NCBI GenBank assembly: GCA_002162925.1
Contig: MABC01000070.1
Coordinates: 79,689-123,161 of the forward strand
Source: Thalassotalea sp. 42_200_T64
GTDB lineage: Bacteria > Pseudomonadota > Gammaproteobacteria > Enterobacterales > Alteromonadaceae
Length of the DNA: 43,473 nt
Direction: 5' to 3'
Positions 1 to 8,269 of the stretch are shown here, in pieces (the stretch's first letter is position 1; every line of letters starts with the position of its first letter). A model generated the notes under the pieces. That model did no database searches and was not told where the DNA came from. It saw nothing but the letters and a program-made list of their open reading frames with translations. The translations under genes and the position numbers were made by a program.

Positions 1-1049
1 CCGCAGGTGGCTCAATTGAATTAGCACCCGATGGTAAGTTTAGCCACAAACCTGATGTAGCCATAGTCGTCTTTGGCGAAGAACCCTATGCCGAAGGCGT
101 AGGGGATATCAATAATCTTGATTATCAACGCGGCAACAAAACCGATTTGGCCCTGCTTAAACAGCTGAAAGCGCAAGGCATACCGGTAGTTTCTGTGTTT
201 ATCTCAGGCCGGCCTATGTGGGTCAATGCCGAGCTAAACGCTTCTACTGCTTTTGTTGCAGCCTGGTTACCCGGTAGTGAAGGAAACGGGGTAAGTGAGG
301 TTCTATTTGCTGAAAAAAATGGCTCAATTAATCATGATTTTAAGGGCAAATTATCGTTTTCGTGGCCCAATAGTGCGATACAAACCGTGTTGAATCGAGG
401 CGATGAAAACTACAAACCCTTATTCCCATACGGCTATGGTTTAAACTATGGCGACGAAAATACTTTGGTCGATAACCTGAATGAAGTGGTAGAAAAATCA
501 TCACAACAATTACAACCTTTGGTGTTGTTAGAACAAGCGGTTAAAGCTCCTTGGGTGTTGAGTATTGGCTCTGACGAGGAAACCGACGAGGTGACTAGCT
601 CGGTGGTGGAATTGTTGGCGATTAAAATGAAAACCACAGATAAGGACGTGCAAGAAGATGCCCGTACCATTAGTTTTACCGGAATGGGCGAGGGCAGCAT
701 CAGTTTGGAAAGTACCTTTGTCGAAGATTTGCGTGCCTACGTAGAAAATGATTCAGCCATTACCATGTTGGTTCGTAATGAGCATAAAAACTCAGACAAG
801 TTAATGTTTGAGATGCATTGCGAGGATAATTGTATGGCAGCGTTAGATATTACTGAACAAGTGAATTCGTTAACGTTAAATACATGGCAAGAGTTTAGTC
901 TGGATTTAGCCTGTTTCACTAACAATGGCTTTAATGCGGCGAAAACGACAAAGGTGTTTGTGTTGAAGTCTAACGGCCGCGGGCAACTTTCGCTTGCCGA
1001 TATAAAGATAGTTCCACATCGAGCAAAGTCGGCAACCATTAGTTGCTAG
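1..1049 (+). CDS. GH3 exo-beta-glucosidase, C-terminal part (5' truncated by window)
   Basis: The frame is open from base 3 with no start in view, so this is the 3' part of a gene that begins outside the window. The visible part starts in the second (alpha/beta sandwich) domain of a glycoside hydrolase family 3 enzyme: VAIVVFGEEPYAEGVGD, then VSVFISGRPMWVNAELNAS and the late GH3 motif FPYGYGLNYG. About 190 further residues follow, matching the beta-rich C-terminal domain seen in marine exo-1,3/1,4-beta-glucanases of the ExoP type. The catalytic nucleophile Asp lies upstream of the window. The family removes glucose from non-reducing ends of beta-glucans, usually in the periplasm. Substrate is inferred only from the family. 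A strong terminator follows the stop. The neighbours are another GH3 gene and a TonB receptor, which suits a beta-glucan utilisation locus. Confidence 0.88.
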   Translation, partial: AGGSIELAPDGKFSHKPDVAIVVFGEEPYAEGVGDINNLDYQRGNKTDLALLKQLKAQGIPVVSVFISGRPMWVNAELNASTAFVAAWLPGSEGNGVSEVLFAEKNGSINHDFKGKLSFSWPNSAIQTVLNRGDENYKPLFPYGYGLNYGDENTLVDNLNEVVEKSSQQLQPLVLLEQAVKAPWVLSIGSDEETDEVTSSVVELLAIKMKTTDKDVQEDARTISFTGMGEGSISLESTFVEDLRAYVENDSAITMLVRNEHKNSDKLMFEMHCEDNCMAALDITEQVNSLTLNTWQEFSLDLACFTNNGFNAAKTTKVFVLKSNGRGQLSLADIKIVPHRAKSATISC

Positions 1050-1080
1050 TCATAACTCATCACTAAAAATTTACAACGAT

Positions 1081-1113
1081 AAAAAGCGATCTAACTATGA
1101 TGGATCGCTTTTT
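1081..1113 (+). terminator. Rho-independent terminator after the GH3 gene
   Basis: A perfect 11-bp stem (1081-1091 with 1103-1113) and an 11-base loop lie 31 bases after the GH3 stop. The stem is A5-GCGATC paired to GATCGC-T5, so it supplies its own T tract and could work in both directions. The nearest minus-strand gene ends at 1506. Confidence 0.75.
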
Positions 1114-1196
1114 CTTTGTGTAAATTTAGGTGCTTATTCAGGATAGAAAAACTATATTGTGCCAATAGCAGCTATACAATATTAGAAAAAATACAC

Positions 1197-1370
1197 CGTC
1201 ATCCTGTGCGAGCCTAAGCGAGACACGGGACCTCCTGCAGCATGCTGTGGTTCTAAATATTAGCACTACTACCATTTAAGTTATTGTTTAAACAAAAGAT
1301 TAATTTCTTTTTTGAGGCTCTTCTTAACTGAAGGAGGTCCCTCATCTCGCTCCGCTCGTGGGGGATGACG
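1197..1370. repeat. Long imperfect inverted-repeat element, copy 1
   Basis: The 456-base gap 1050-1505 has no gene. Most of it is this element. Its ends are CGTCATCC and GGATGACG, and the inversion extends about 40 bases inward with mismatches (GGGACCTCCT on the left arm, AGGAGGTCCC on the right arm). The centre is AT-rich. A related copy sits at 34117-34229 in the opposite orientation; both share a block like CTCCT-GAGC-TGCTGTGG-TCTA next to one arm. It looks like a dispersed palindromic element (REP/MITE-like) without coding capacity. The remainder, 1371-1505, shows only a short hairpin (1499-1520) over the end of the following gene. Confidence 0.7.
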
Positions 1371-1505
1371 TGGTTAATTGTTTCTGATTATGGACCTGAT
1401 ATCTGCAAATTAATTGTCTCAAATTGGCATGATATAGCCGGACACCTCATTATTGAACGTGCCAGATTTACTATGAGCAGCTACATTTAGGCGATGTTAA
1501 ATCGG

Positions 1506-2993
1506 TTATGAAGCCGATTTACAATAGCTTTGAATAAACTCATCATGGCTTGGCAGTTGCTGTACCGCATTGCTGATGGATGCTTTAATACCGTGCAGGA
1601 AGCGGTTTAATTCATCATCACTCATGATGTTGGCAATTTGATGGTATTGCTCAGGCATTAGTCCTTGACCAAGCATTACCTGCGTCCATGAATCCACTCT
1701 GAATATATCGCCGTCGTCTAAAAAAACTCTACCGGTTTCTTTAAATAAATTAATTTTATGAGCCAGCGACGCTGGAATTTCCATATTTCTGCAATAATTC
1801 CAAAATTCAGAGTCCTGGCGCTTGGTAACATGATAGTGCAAGACAATGAAATCTCGAATGGCTTCGAGTTCAGAATTTAACTTACTGTTGTATTCATCTA
1901 TTGCCGACTGGTTTATCCCCTCAAACGGGAATAAACGCATTAAGCGGATAATTCCTGACATAATTAAGTGAATACTGGTGGATTCAAGTGGCTCAATAAA
2001 ACCACTGGATAAGCCTAATGCCACACAGTTCTTATTCCAGCCTTTGCGCCTGCGGCCGGTTTTAAATTTAATCACCCTGGGTTCAGTGATTAATTCACCT
2101 TCAATATTGGCCAATAATTTTTCGGTGGCACTTTGATCAGATTCATAGCGGCTGCAATAGACCATGCCGTTGCCAACTCTGTGCTGCAGTGGAATACGCC
2201 ATTGCCAGCCCATGTCATGAGCTATCGACTTGGTATAAGGGATCGGAGCTTCAACAGCCTTTGTTTGTACCGCAACGGCACTATCACAAGGCAGCCAGTG
2301 AGACCAATCTTCATAGCCTGTATGTAGCGCCTGTTCAATTAACAACCCTTTAAAACCGGTACAGTCAATAAAGAAATCCCCATTGATTGTTGCACCACTT
2401 TCCAGCGTTAATGAGGTGATTTCTCCAGAACTTGGGTTCTTATTAACCTTTGAAATTTTGCCTTCAATACGGTTCACACCTAACTTTTCACAAAACTTAC
2501 GTAAGTACTGTGCATAAACGGTAGCGTCTAAGTGATAGGCATAATTAATTGGCATTTGCTTGCTCAGCGCAAACTTTCCGGCTTTGGCGGCCTGTAATTC
2601 AAAGCAATAGTCACCAAAATCGGATTGTATGCCTTTATTTAAGCCATGCAGCCAAAAATGGTGAAATTCACCGGCCCAACATTCTTTGCCGGTAACACCA
2701 AAAGAATGGACGTAGCTGTCATTCTTTTGTCCCCAGTTTTCAAAACCAATACCAAGTTTGAAGGTGGCATTGGTGGCTTGCATAAATTCTTGTTCATTGA
2801 TGCCCAGCAATTTATGAAAAGTTCGGATCGGCGGGATAGTCGCTTCGCCCACCCCGACCGTACCAATTTCATCAGACTCAACCAAAGTCACGTTCAAGTT
2901 TTTACCTAATAATTTTGATAATGCCGCAGCTGCCATCCAGCCTGCGGTGCCACCTCCGGCAATAACGACGTTTTGAAGTTTACTGTTGTTCAA
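1506..2993 (-). CDS. Flavin-dependent tryptophan-halogenase family protein (canonical motifs)
   Basis: This 495-residue protein has the hallmarks of FADH2-dependent halogenases. It has an N-terminal GGGTAGW flavin-binding motif (residues 13-19), GVGEATIP (47-54), a lysine at position 79 in NATFKLGIGFENW that aligns with the catalytic Lys79 of PrnA, WQWRIP (263-268, the WxWxIP signature), and EPLES with Glu337 near the site of PrnA Glu346. Length is normal for the family. The start codon appears to be TTG; an AAAGG ribosome site overlaps the stop of the upstream halogenase gene 10 bases away, so the two are probably translationally coupled. Biochemically the family chlorinates or brominates tryptophan or indoles using reduced flavin from a partner reductase. 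Homologues beside TonB receptors mostly have unknown substrates, so the tryptophan label is only a family name. Confidence 0.85.
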   Translation of the reverse strand: MNNSKLQNVVIAGGGTAGWMAAAALSKLLGKNLNVTLVESDEIGTVGVGEATIPPIRTFHKLLGINEQEFMQATNATFKLGIGFENWGQKNDSYVHSFGVTGKECWAGEFHHFWLHGLNKGIQSDFGDYCFELQAAKAGKFALSKQMPINYAYHLDATVYAQYLRKFCEKLGVNRIEGKISKVNKNPSSGEITSLTLESGATINGDFFIDCTGFKGLLIEQALHTGYEDWSHWLPCDSAVAVQTKAVEAPIPYTKSIAHDMGWQWRIPLQHRVGNGMVYCSRYESDQSATEKLLANIEGELITEPRVIKFKTGRRRKGWNKNCVALGLSSGFIEPLESTSIHLIMSGIIRLMRLFPFEGINQSAIDEYNSKLNSELEAIRDFIVLHYHVTKRQDSEFWNYCRNMEIPASLAHKINLFKETGRVFLDDGDIFRVDSWTQVMLGQGLMPEQYHQIANIMSDDELNRFLHGIKASISNAVQQLPSHDEFIQSYCKSAS

Positions 2994-3003
2994 AATATTA
3001 CCT

Positions 3004-4551
3004 TTATGCTTGTTTTAAAGTGTATTGTTGACATAAATAGTCGACTAATTCGCGATTTGTTGGTAACCCGGCTAAGTATTTTTGCAATTTAACTTGGCCA
3101 TCGTCGAGAATTTTATCTGCCATTTCAGTATTGTCTATAGCGGAATTGTAGTTACGGGTTTGAGTGTTGAAGTGCATGCCATAAAGCACGTATTGATAAC
3201 TCGCAGAAGGAAAAACTTCTTCATTTTGAATGAAATCATAACGACTCGGGGCTTGGTGTTGCCATAACTGCAGTAGTTCTTGTAAATGACCGGGTATGCT
3301 GGCGGCCAATTTATTATCTCGCCAATACTGAGAATCGTCTCTTGCACTTAATACGTAATGCAATTTTAAAAATTCAATGACCCGGTTCCAACGGTATTGG
3401 AACCTTTCATTATAACGTTTGGCGACTATGTCCATATGTGCACGGGTAACCGGCAACTGTTCACTGATCATGGTTGTGGCCAGCTCAATTAATGCCAGAG
3501 CGGATGCTTCAAGCGGTTCGAGGAAACCCGCCGACATACCTACAGCAACACAGTTTTTATGCCAGAATATTTCTCTATGGCCGGGCCTAAAGGTGAGTTT
3601 TCGCGGCACTAATTGCTTGCTGATTTCTTTGCTAGTGGTCTTGGCAATATGGTCTCTGAGCAGTTTTTCAGCGTTATCATCATCCATATGCGCACTCGAA
3701 TAGGTGTGGCCGATACCTCGTCTTGTCGGTAACCCTATGTCCCATATCCAACCGGCAGACTGTGCCGTCGATATCGTTGCTGAGGCAATGGGACTATTAG
3801 GTTGCGGGTAGGGAACTTGTACTGCTAAGGCGCAATCATTAAACAGGATATGCTTTTTATCAATGAATTTAACGCCATAGTGTTTACCCAGTAACAGCGA
3901 GGAAGTGCCGGTGCAATCAATGAATAGATCGCCTTCAATGTCGCCATTGTGTTTACTGTGAATTGCTTTAATGTCGTTATTGTCGGCTGGTATTACTCGC
4001 TCAACATGATCCAGTATGTGTTTTACCTTGAGTTTTGTGGTGCAATGCTGCTGTAATAGAGCAGCAAATTTAGTGGCATCGAGGTGATATCCGTAATTCG
4101 TGACCGCCGCGTATTGTGGCGTCGACATTTGCTTCGGCGCCAACCCTGCCTGACAAACTTGGCTTTGCACATTCACCGTATCGGCAAAAGCCTTGTTATC
4201 ATTTCTTGCTTTCCAGGCGGCATGTAAGTTCACCTGCGTATAGCCATCTGGGGTCATAAAAGGGTGGTAATAGAAATCATCTTTTTGACCATTGCACCAA
4301 CCGACAAACTTTGAACCTTGCTTGAATGATGCGCAACACTGACTGAGAAATTCAATTTCACTGATGCCTATCTTGCTCAGGGTATTACGCATCGAAGGCC
4401 AGGTGCCTTCGCCAACGCCAATGGAGTTAACTTCTGGAGATTCAATTAAGGTAACGTCAATACCTGGATGCTGCGCGCCGATAACACCCGCGGTGATCCA
4501 GCCGGCAGAGCCACCACCAACAATGACTATCTTTTTAATTGCTTTATCCAT
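3004..4551 (-). CDS. Flavin-dependent tryptophan-halogenase family protein (divergent motifs)
   Basis: A second halogenase-family protein, 515 residues, precedes the first in the same transcript. It keeps the flavin motif GGGSAGW (12-18), a lysine at 77 in ASFKQGSKFVGW that aligns with catalytic Lys79, and EPLEAS with Glu348. It departs at two signatures: GVGEGTWP replaces GVGEATIP, and WIWDIG (268-273) replaces WxWxIP, with glycine for proline. WxWxIP is thought to keep the fold from acting as a monooxygenase, so the change may matter for activity. The pair are clearly paralogues but not a recent duplication. A palindrome that may be an operator lies about 130 bases upstream. Catalysis could be halogenation, hydroxylation or something else; the sequence does not decide. 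Confidence 0.8.
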   Translation of the reverse strand: MDKAIKKIVIVGGGSAGWITAGVIGAQHPGIDVTLIESPEVNSIGVGEGTWPSMRNTLSKIGISEIEFLSQCCASFKQGSKFVGWCNGQKDDFYYHPFMTPDGYTQVNLHAAWKARNDNKAFADTVNVQSQVCQAGLAPKQMSTPQYAAVTNYGYHLDATKFAALLQQHCTTKLKVKHILDHVERVIPADNNDIKAIHSKHNGDIEGDLFIDCTGTSSLLLGKHYGVKFIDKKHILFNDCALAVQVPYPQPNSPIASATISTAQSAGWIWDIGLPTRRGIGHTYSSAHMDDDNAEKLLRDHIAKTTSKEISKQLVPRKLTFRPGHREIFWHKNCVAVGMSAGFLEPLEASALALIELATTMISEQLPVTRAHMDIVAKRYNERFQYRWNRVIEFLKLHYVLSARDDSQYWRDNKLAASIPGHLQELLQLWQHQAPSRYDFIQNEEVFPSASYQYVLYGMHFNTQTRNYNSAIDNTEMADKILDDGQVKLQKYLAGLPTNRELVDYLCQQYTLKQA

Positions 4552-4682
4552 ACTGCATTACCTGTTAACTCGAAATTTTTTGAAAAAAAGTAGTTACAGC
4601 CCTTAGTTACACTGTAGATATTATTGCGTTAATTTCACCAGAATAATTTTCAGGGTAGGAAAATGTCGTACTGGTTTATCTA

Positions 4683-4696
4683 TTAGTTATAACTAA
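4683..4696. promoter_or_regulatory. 14-bp palindrome upstream of the halogenase pair
   Basis: TTAGTTATAACTAA is a perfect palindrome in the 267-base gap between the TonB receptor and the halogenases. A further half-site TTAGTTAC lies at 4603-4610 and TAGTTAC at 4591-4597, nearer the gene. It differs from the LacI-type sites at 7.9-8.2 kb, so another regulator may act here. Its binding protein is unknown. Confidence 0.35.
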
Positions 4697-4749
4697 GTTT
4701 GGGAGTAAACTGAACTACTTCTTTTTAAACGACTCCGTTTTTGATAGAA

Positions 4750-4784
4750 AAGCCGCTTGAATTAATGGTTAATTCAAGCGGCTT
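4750..4784 (-). terminator. Rho-independent terminator after the TonB receptor
   Basis: A perfect 15-bp stem (4750-4764 with 4770-4784) with a 5-base loop starts 34 bases after the receptor stop. On the minus strand the stem ends in AAGCGGCTT followed by TTCTATC. It probably makes the receptor gene its own transcription unit and separates it from the halogenases. Confidence 0.8.
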
Positions 4785-4818
4785 ATAAGTTACTTCTAAT
4801 TAAGCAATAGTCGCTTGT

Positions 4819-7809
4819 TTAGAACGTGTAACGTGCGCCTAATGCATAACGGGCACCTTGTTCTTCCAGGTTCCACAATTGTGCGCTGTAGCGACCGTGA
4901 GTTCGGGTATCTTCTTCGGTAATGTTAATACCTTCAAAGAATACCGATAGTTCATCACTCACTTGATAGGCTACATTGAAATCAATTTGTGAATACTCTT
5001 CGGTAAAGCTTGGCTCATTTGAGTAAAACGCTTGGCTATTCAAAAACTTGTCACGCCAGTTGTAGGCGATACGTGCTTGAAAGTTCTCTTTTTCATACAT
5101 CAACACCAAGTTGGCAGTATCACTCAAACCAACAAGAGCAAATTGAGTTACGCCAGGATCGCCGTTAACATCAAAACCTACATCGCCATTAACTGTGGTG
5201 TAGTTAGCCTGGAAACCAAAACCTGTGTCACCAAAGAAGTGTTGTACAGCAAGCTCAAAACCGTCAATTCTGGCTTCTCTGTTATTCACAAACTTCACGA
5301 CATTGAACAACATTTCTGGGTCACCAGCTTCTGGCAATACATCGTAAGCTGTTTCAAACTCTTCCGCTGTCATTGAGTAAAAGTCGACGCCATTCTCAGT
5401 TGCTGCGACCATGGAAAACAGATTGGTGTCGGTTACTTCTTCACCTAGGGCAATAAGTGCAGCTTCTGCTGCTTGCGCACGAGATCCTGCCGTAGCATCG
5501 AGCAAGCCATAAACGTTTTTCTTCTCTGGCTCACGACCCGCAAAATTACTTACCCGTTTTTCATAATAACCAATTGATGCGTAACTTGTTTCAGCAAAAT
5601 ACCATTCAAGTGATAAATCAAAGTTATCGGATTCTAGTGGCGCAAGACTCGGATTACCGTTTGAAGCTCCACCTAACACAGAGCCTGCTATCAATGTTGG
5701 ACCTGAAGGACCGCTGACATCGGAAGGAGCAGTGCTTAATTGCTCATAAGTAGGACGTGCGATGGTTTTGCTGTATGACATACGAGCTTTTATGTCATCG
5801 GTAACGTCTAAACCAAAATCAAAACTTGGCAGTAAGTGATCGTAACTGGTATCCGTAGAAACGTTTATCCTGTCGTCACCAAAGCGCACGTTGAAATCAT
5901 TGTTACCTTCCCAGGCGACAGCACTTGGCAGGGAAACGTTTGCTTTAGAAGTAATATCCGTACTTTCAAATCGTACTCCTGCCGTTAATTGATAAGGCAT
6001 GCCGCCTAATTCACCTTCGATATTAAATTGCACATACGCTGCGGCAATATCTTCTTCAATGAGTCGGTTGGTAGCATAAGCACCATCGGCAACAAAATCG
6101 AAACCATATTCACCTGCTGCCCATGCACCAACTTGTGATGCACTACCGGTGAAACCCTGGTTAAAGGCACCATTGGCATCATAGTCATCAAATTCACTGG
6201 TGAAATCTACTGGTTTTAAGAATCCTTCCGGTAATTCACCTGGATTTTCCACACCCCAGTTACCCATAGTGTGACGCGTTAATGATTGTAGTGAGTGACT
6301 TTCCATTGAACGAGCTTCAACACCAAATTCAATGCTGCCCTCTTCAAAATCATAGGTACCGATCAGACGAAATTGGCTAATGTCCGTTTCTTGTTGAGCA
6401 AATCGCATATCCAGAATTGAAGTACCAACATCGTCTTGATCCAATACGCCGTTACAGTTTAAACCGCGATCAGCATTACAGTCATCAAAATCCACTATCA
6501 TGGTGGGTAAATCACCACTGAAATCAACACCTTGACCAGCAGCAATGTTTGCGCCTAAACCGGTATTTACCCAACTGCCATAAGCGGCATCCGGAGAGCT
6601 TTTCGCTGATGAGTCATGAGCATCTAAGGTAATATTGAAATAATCATTAACATCGTAGCTTAGATTTAAACCAATGGAATCATTTTCATTCACTTGATTG
6701 AGTTCTTGCAATGCCAGACCTAAATCACGTGGCGCTTGTTCGCGACGGTCTTCTAAATAGCCTATCGGCGTTTTTACGGTATTATCATCAAAGGCTAACG
6801 CCGACTTATAAGTGTCCATCCAAATCGATTGTTCCGCACGAGCTTCAAATAACTCTTGTTCAGAATAGGTATAATCAAGCGTTGCTGTTAAGTTTTCAGT
6901 TGGACGATACTGAAAGGTAAATTGCGCGTTGGTACGAGTACGCTCCCTATCGGCAATTGAATAACGTAAATCTGAAGGCATAGAATAAAGTTGATCAATA
7001 GCAGGACCATTGACTAAAACTGCCGGGTTTCCTTCTTGTTCTTGTGGAATGGTACCGTCATATGGGTTGGTACGCCATTGGTTAACAAAAGCACCTGTGG
7101 CTGAGCTATGTCGCTCAGAAACGTTGGCCGTTAATGATGCACCAAATACTTCATTTTCGTCGGTCCAGCTAAGTAACGTTGAAAACTCAGGGGTCACATC
7201 GTCGCCAACTCGGTTGGTGGTATCAGACAATGCTTTTATTCCAACACTTACGTGCGTACCCGGATTGTCTAAAGGTCTTGCCGTTACAATATCAATGGTT
7301 GCACCAATACCACCGGTAGCGATACTTGCTCTGCCTGTTTTATAAACAGAAACTGATTTTACTGCATCAGAGGCCAGATTAGCAAAATCATAGGCTCGAG
7401 AGTTGGCAACACCGCCGCCAGCAGGAAGTGAAGAAGAAGGCATAGTACGGCCATTCAACGTCACCATGTTGAAATCTGGACCAAAACCACGAACAGTAAC
7501 TTTACTACCTTCACCGTTGGCTCTGTCTATTGATACACCGGTAATACGTTGTAATGATTCAGCCAGGTTGGTATCAGGAAACTTGCCAATATCTTCTGCA
7601 GATATTGCATCGACAACCCCTGAGGCACTTCTTTTTAGATGAGTCGATTCTTTAATACTGGAACGCATGCCAGTTACTTCAATTACTTCAACCGACTCTT
7701 CGTCAATTTTTACGTCTTCGGCGGCATATACAGTACTGAGTGTTGATGCACTTAAAATTAACGACAAGCTGGTCGCTAATTTGGTTTTGTTAAATGTTCT
7801 TGTTTTCAC
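4819..7809 (-). CDS. TonB-dependent receptor, glycan-uptake type
   Basis: This 996-residue outer-membrane receptor starts at GTG with a strong GGAGAG ribosome site. An N-terminal signal peptide (about residues 1-29, ending near VYA) is followed by an acidic stretch and a likely TonB box (VIEVTG), then the plug: KFPDTNLAESLQRITGVSI and VTVRGFGPDFNMVTLNGR. The rest is the 22-strand barrel, ending in the aromatic terminus GARYTF. Length and plug wording fit the large Xanthomonas/Caulobacter-type receptors used for oligosaccharides rather than siderophores. It is transcribed divergently from a GH3 lipoprotein, with LacI-type palindromes between them. The expected role is energised import of beta-glucan-derived oligosaccharides; the substrate is inferred from neighbours. 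Confidence 0.9.
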   Translation of the reverse strand: MKTRTFNKTKLATSLSLILSASTLSTVYAAEDVKIDEESVEVIEVTGMRSSIKESTHLKRSASGVVDAISAEDIGKFPDTNLAESLQRITGVSIDRANGEGSKVTVRGFGPDFNMVTLNGRTMPSSSLPAGGGVANSRAYDFANLASDAVKSVSVYKTGRASIATGGIGATIDIVTARPLDNPGTHVSVGIKALSDTTNRVGDDVTPEFSTLLSWTDENEVFGASLTANVSERHSSATGAFVNQWRTNPYDGTIPQEQEGNPAVLVNGPAIDQLYSMPSDLRYSIADRERTRTNAQFTFQYRPTENLTATLDYTYSEQELFEARAEQSIWMDTYKSALAFDDNTVKTPIGYLEDRREQAPRDLGLALQELNQVNENDSIGLNLSYDVNDYFNITLDAHDSSAKSSPDAAYGSWVNTGLGANIAAGQGVDFSGDLPTMIVDFDDCNADRGLNCNGVLDQDDVGTSILDMRFAQQETDISQFRLIGTYDFEEGSIEFGVEARSMESHSLQSLTRHTMGNWGVENPGELPEGFLKPVDFTSEFDDYDANGAFNQGFTGSASQVGAWAAGEYGFDFVADGAYATNRLIEEDIAAAYVQFNIEGELGGMPYQLTAGVRFESTDITSKANVSLPSAVAWEGNNDFNVRFGDDRINVSTDTSYDHLLPSFDFGLDVTDDIKARMSYSKTIARPTYEQLSTAPSDVSGPSGPTLIAGSVLGGASNGNPSLAPLESDNFDLSLEWYFAETSYASIGYYEKRVSNFAGREPEKKNVYGLLDATAGSRAQAAEAALIALGEEVTDTNLFSMVAATENGVDFYSMTAEEFETAYDVLPEAGDPEMLFNVVKFVNNREARIDGFELAVQHFFGDTGFGFQANYTTVNGDVGFDVNGDPGVTQFALVGLSDTANLVLMYEKENFQARIAYNWRDKFLNSQAFYSNEPSFTEEYSQIDFNVAYQVSDELSVFFEGINITEEDTRTHGRYSAQLWNLEEQGARYALGARYTF

Positions 7810-7869
7810 TTTACTCTCCCCAGAGTGCTTATAATATATTGTAGTGAATATCTATGTGTCCAATCTAAT

Positions 7870-7883
7870 TGTAAGCGCTTACA
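7870..7883. promoter_or_regulatory. LacI/GalR-type operator 1
   Basis: TGTAAGCGCTTACA is a perfect palindrome 61 bases upstream of the receptor start codon. It has the central CG and arms typical of LacI/GalR family operators. Two identical copies follow at 7913 and 8203. The 460-base gap 7810-8269 holds these three sites and AT-rich promoter DNA, and no gene. Confidence 0.75.
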
Positions 7884-7912
7884 TCCAACTCCAAAAAAAA
7901 TAAAGTAAAACT

Positions 7913-7926
7913 TGTAAGCGCTTACA
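7913..7926. promoter_or_regulatory. LacI/GalR-type operator 2
   Basis: This is an identical TGTAAGCGCTTACA palindrome 43 bases from operator 1, about four helical turns, and 104 bases from the receptor start. The pair would suit cooperative binding over the receptor promoter. Confidence 0.75.
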
Positions 7927-8202
7927 TAACGTATGTTAATATTTAATCATCGTCAACAAGTATTAACATTCATTTCACTTATTGTAATCGATAATAATTC
8001 GAATTTATATTCTTTAGTGTTTTAAATCAACTACTTATTATGGTTTGCGACTATTTGTGGATGTTGTGGTAATCGTCAGAATTGTACATTAATTTAACCG
8101 CTTAGCGATTTTGTTGGTGTAAATTTTTTTTTAAAAAAATAATTGAAAGCCTGCACCCTAGCTATTTTATTATTGAATTATTTTCAGCGCTTGCTATTAT
8201 CA

Positions 8203-8216
8203 TGTAAGCGCTTACA
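8203..8216. promoter_or_regulatory. LacI/GalR-type operator 3
   Basis: A third identical TGTAAGCGCTTACA palindrome lies 54 bases upstream of the GH3 lipoprotein start and 290 bases from operator 2. It is placed to repress the glucosidase, and might loop with the receptor-side sites. A weaker half-site, CAGCGCTTGC, is at 8185-8194. Confidence 0.75.
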
Positions 8217-8269
8217 TTTATGTTTAATACCTTTAAGCTGATATAAACCCAACTGGAAGCTAGTTTAAG

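Noticed and set aside
1197..1370. Insertion sequence
   Set aside because: Inverted ends are present but no transposase frame fits between them; called a non-coding palindromic repeat instead.
1499..1520. Terminator of the halogenase operon
   Set aside because: AAATCGG/CCGATTT is a 7-bp hairpin over the stop codon with no T tract; too weak to call.
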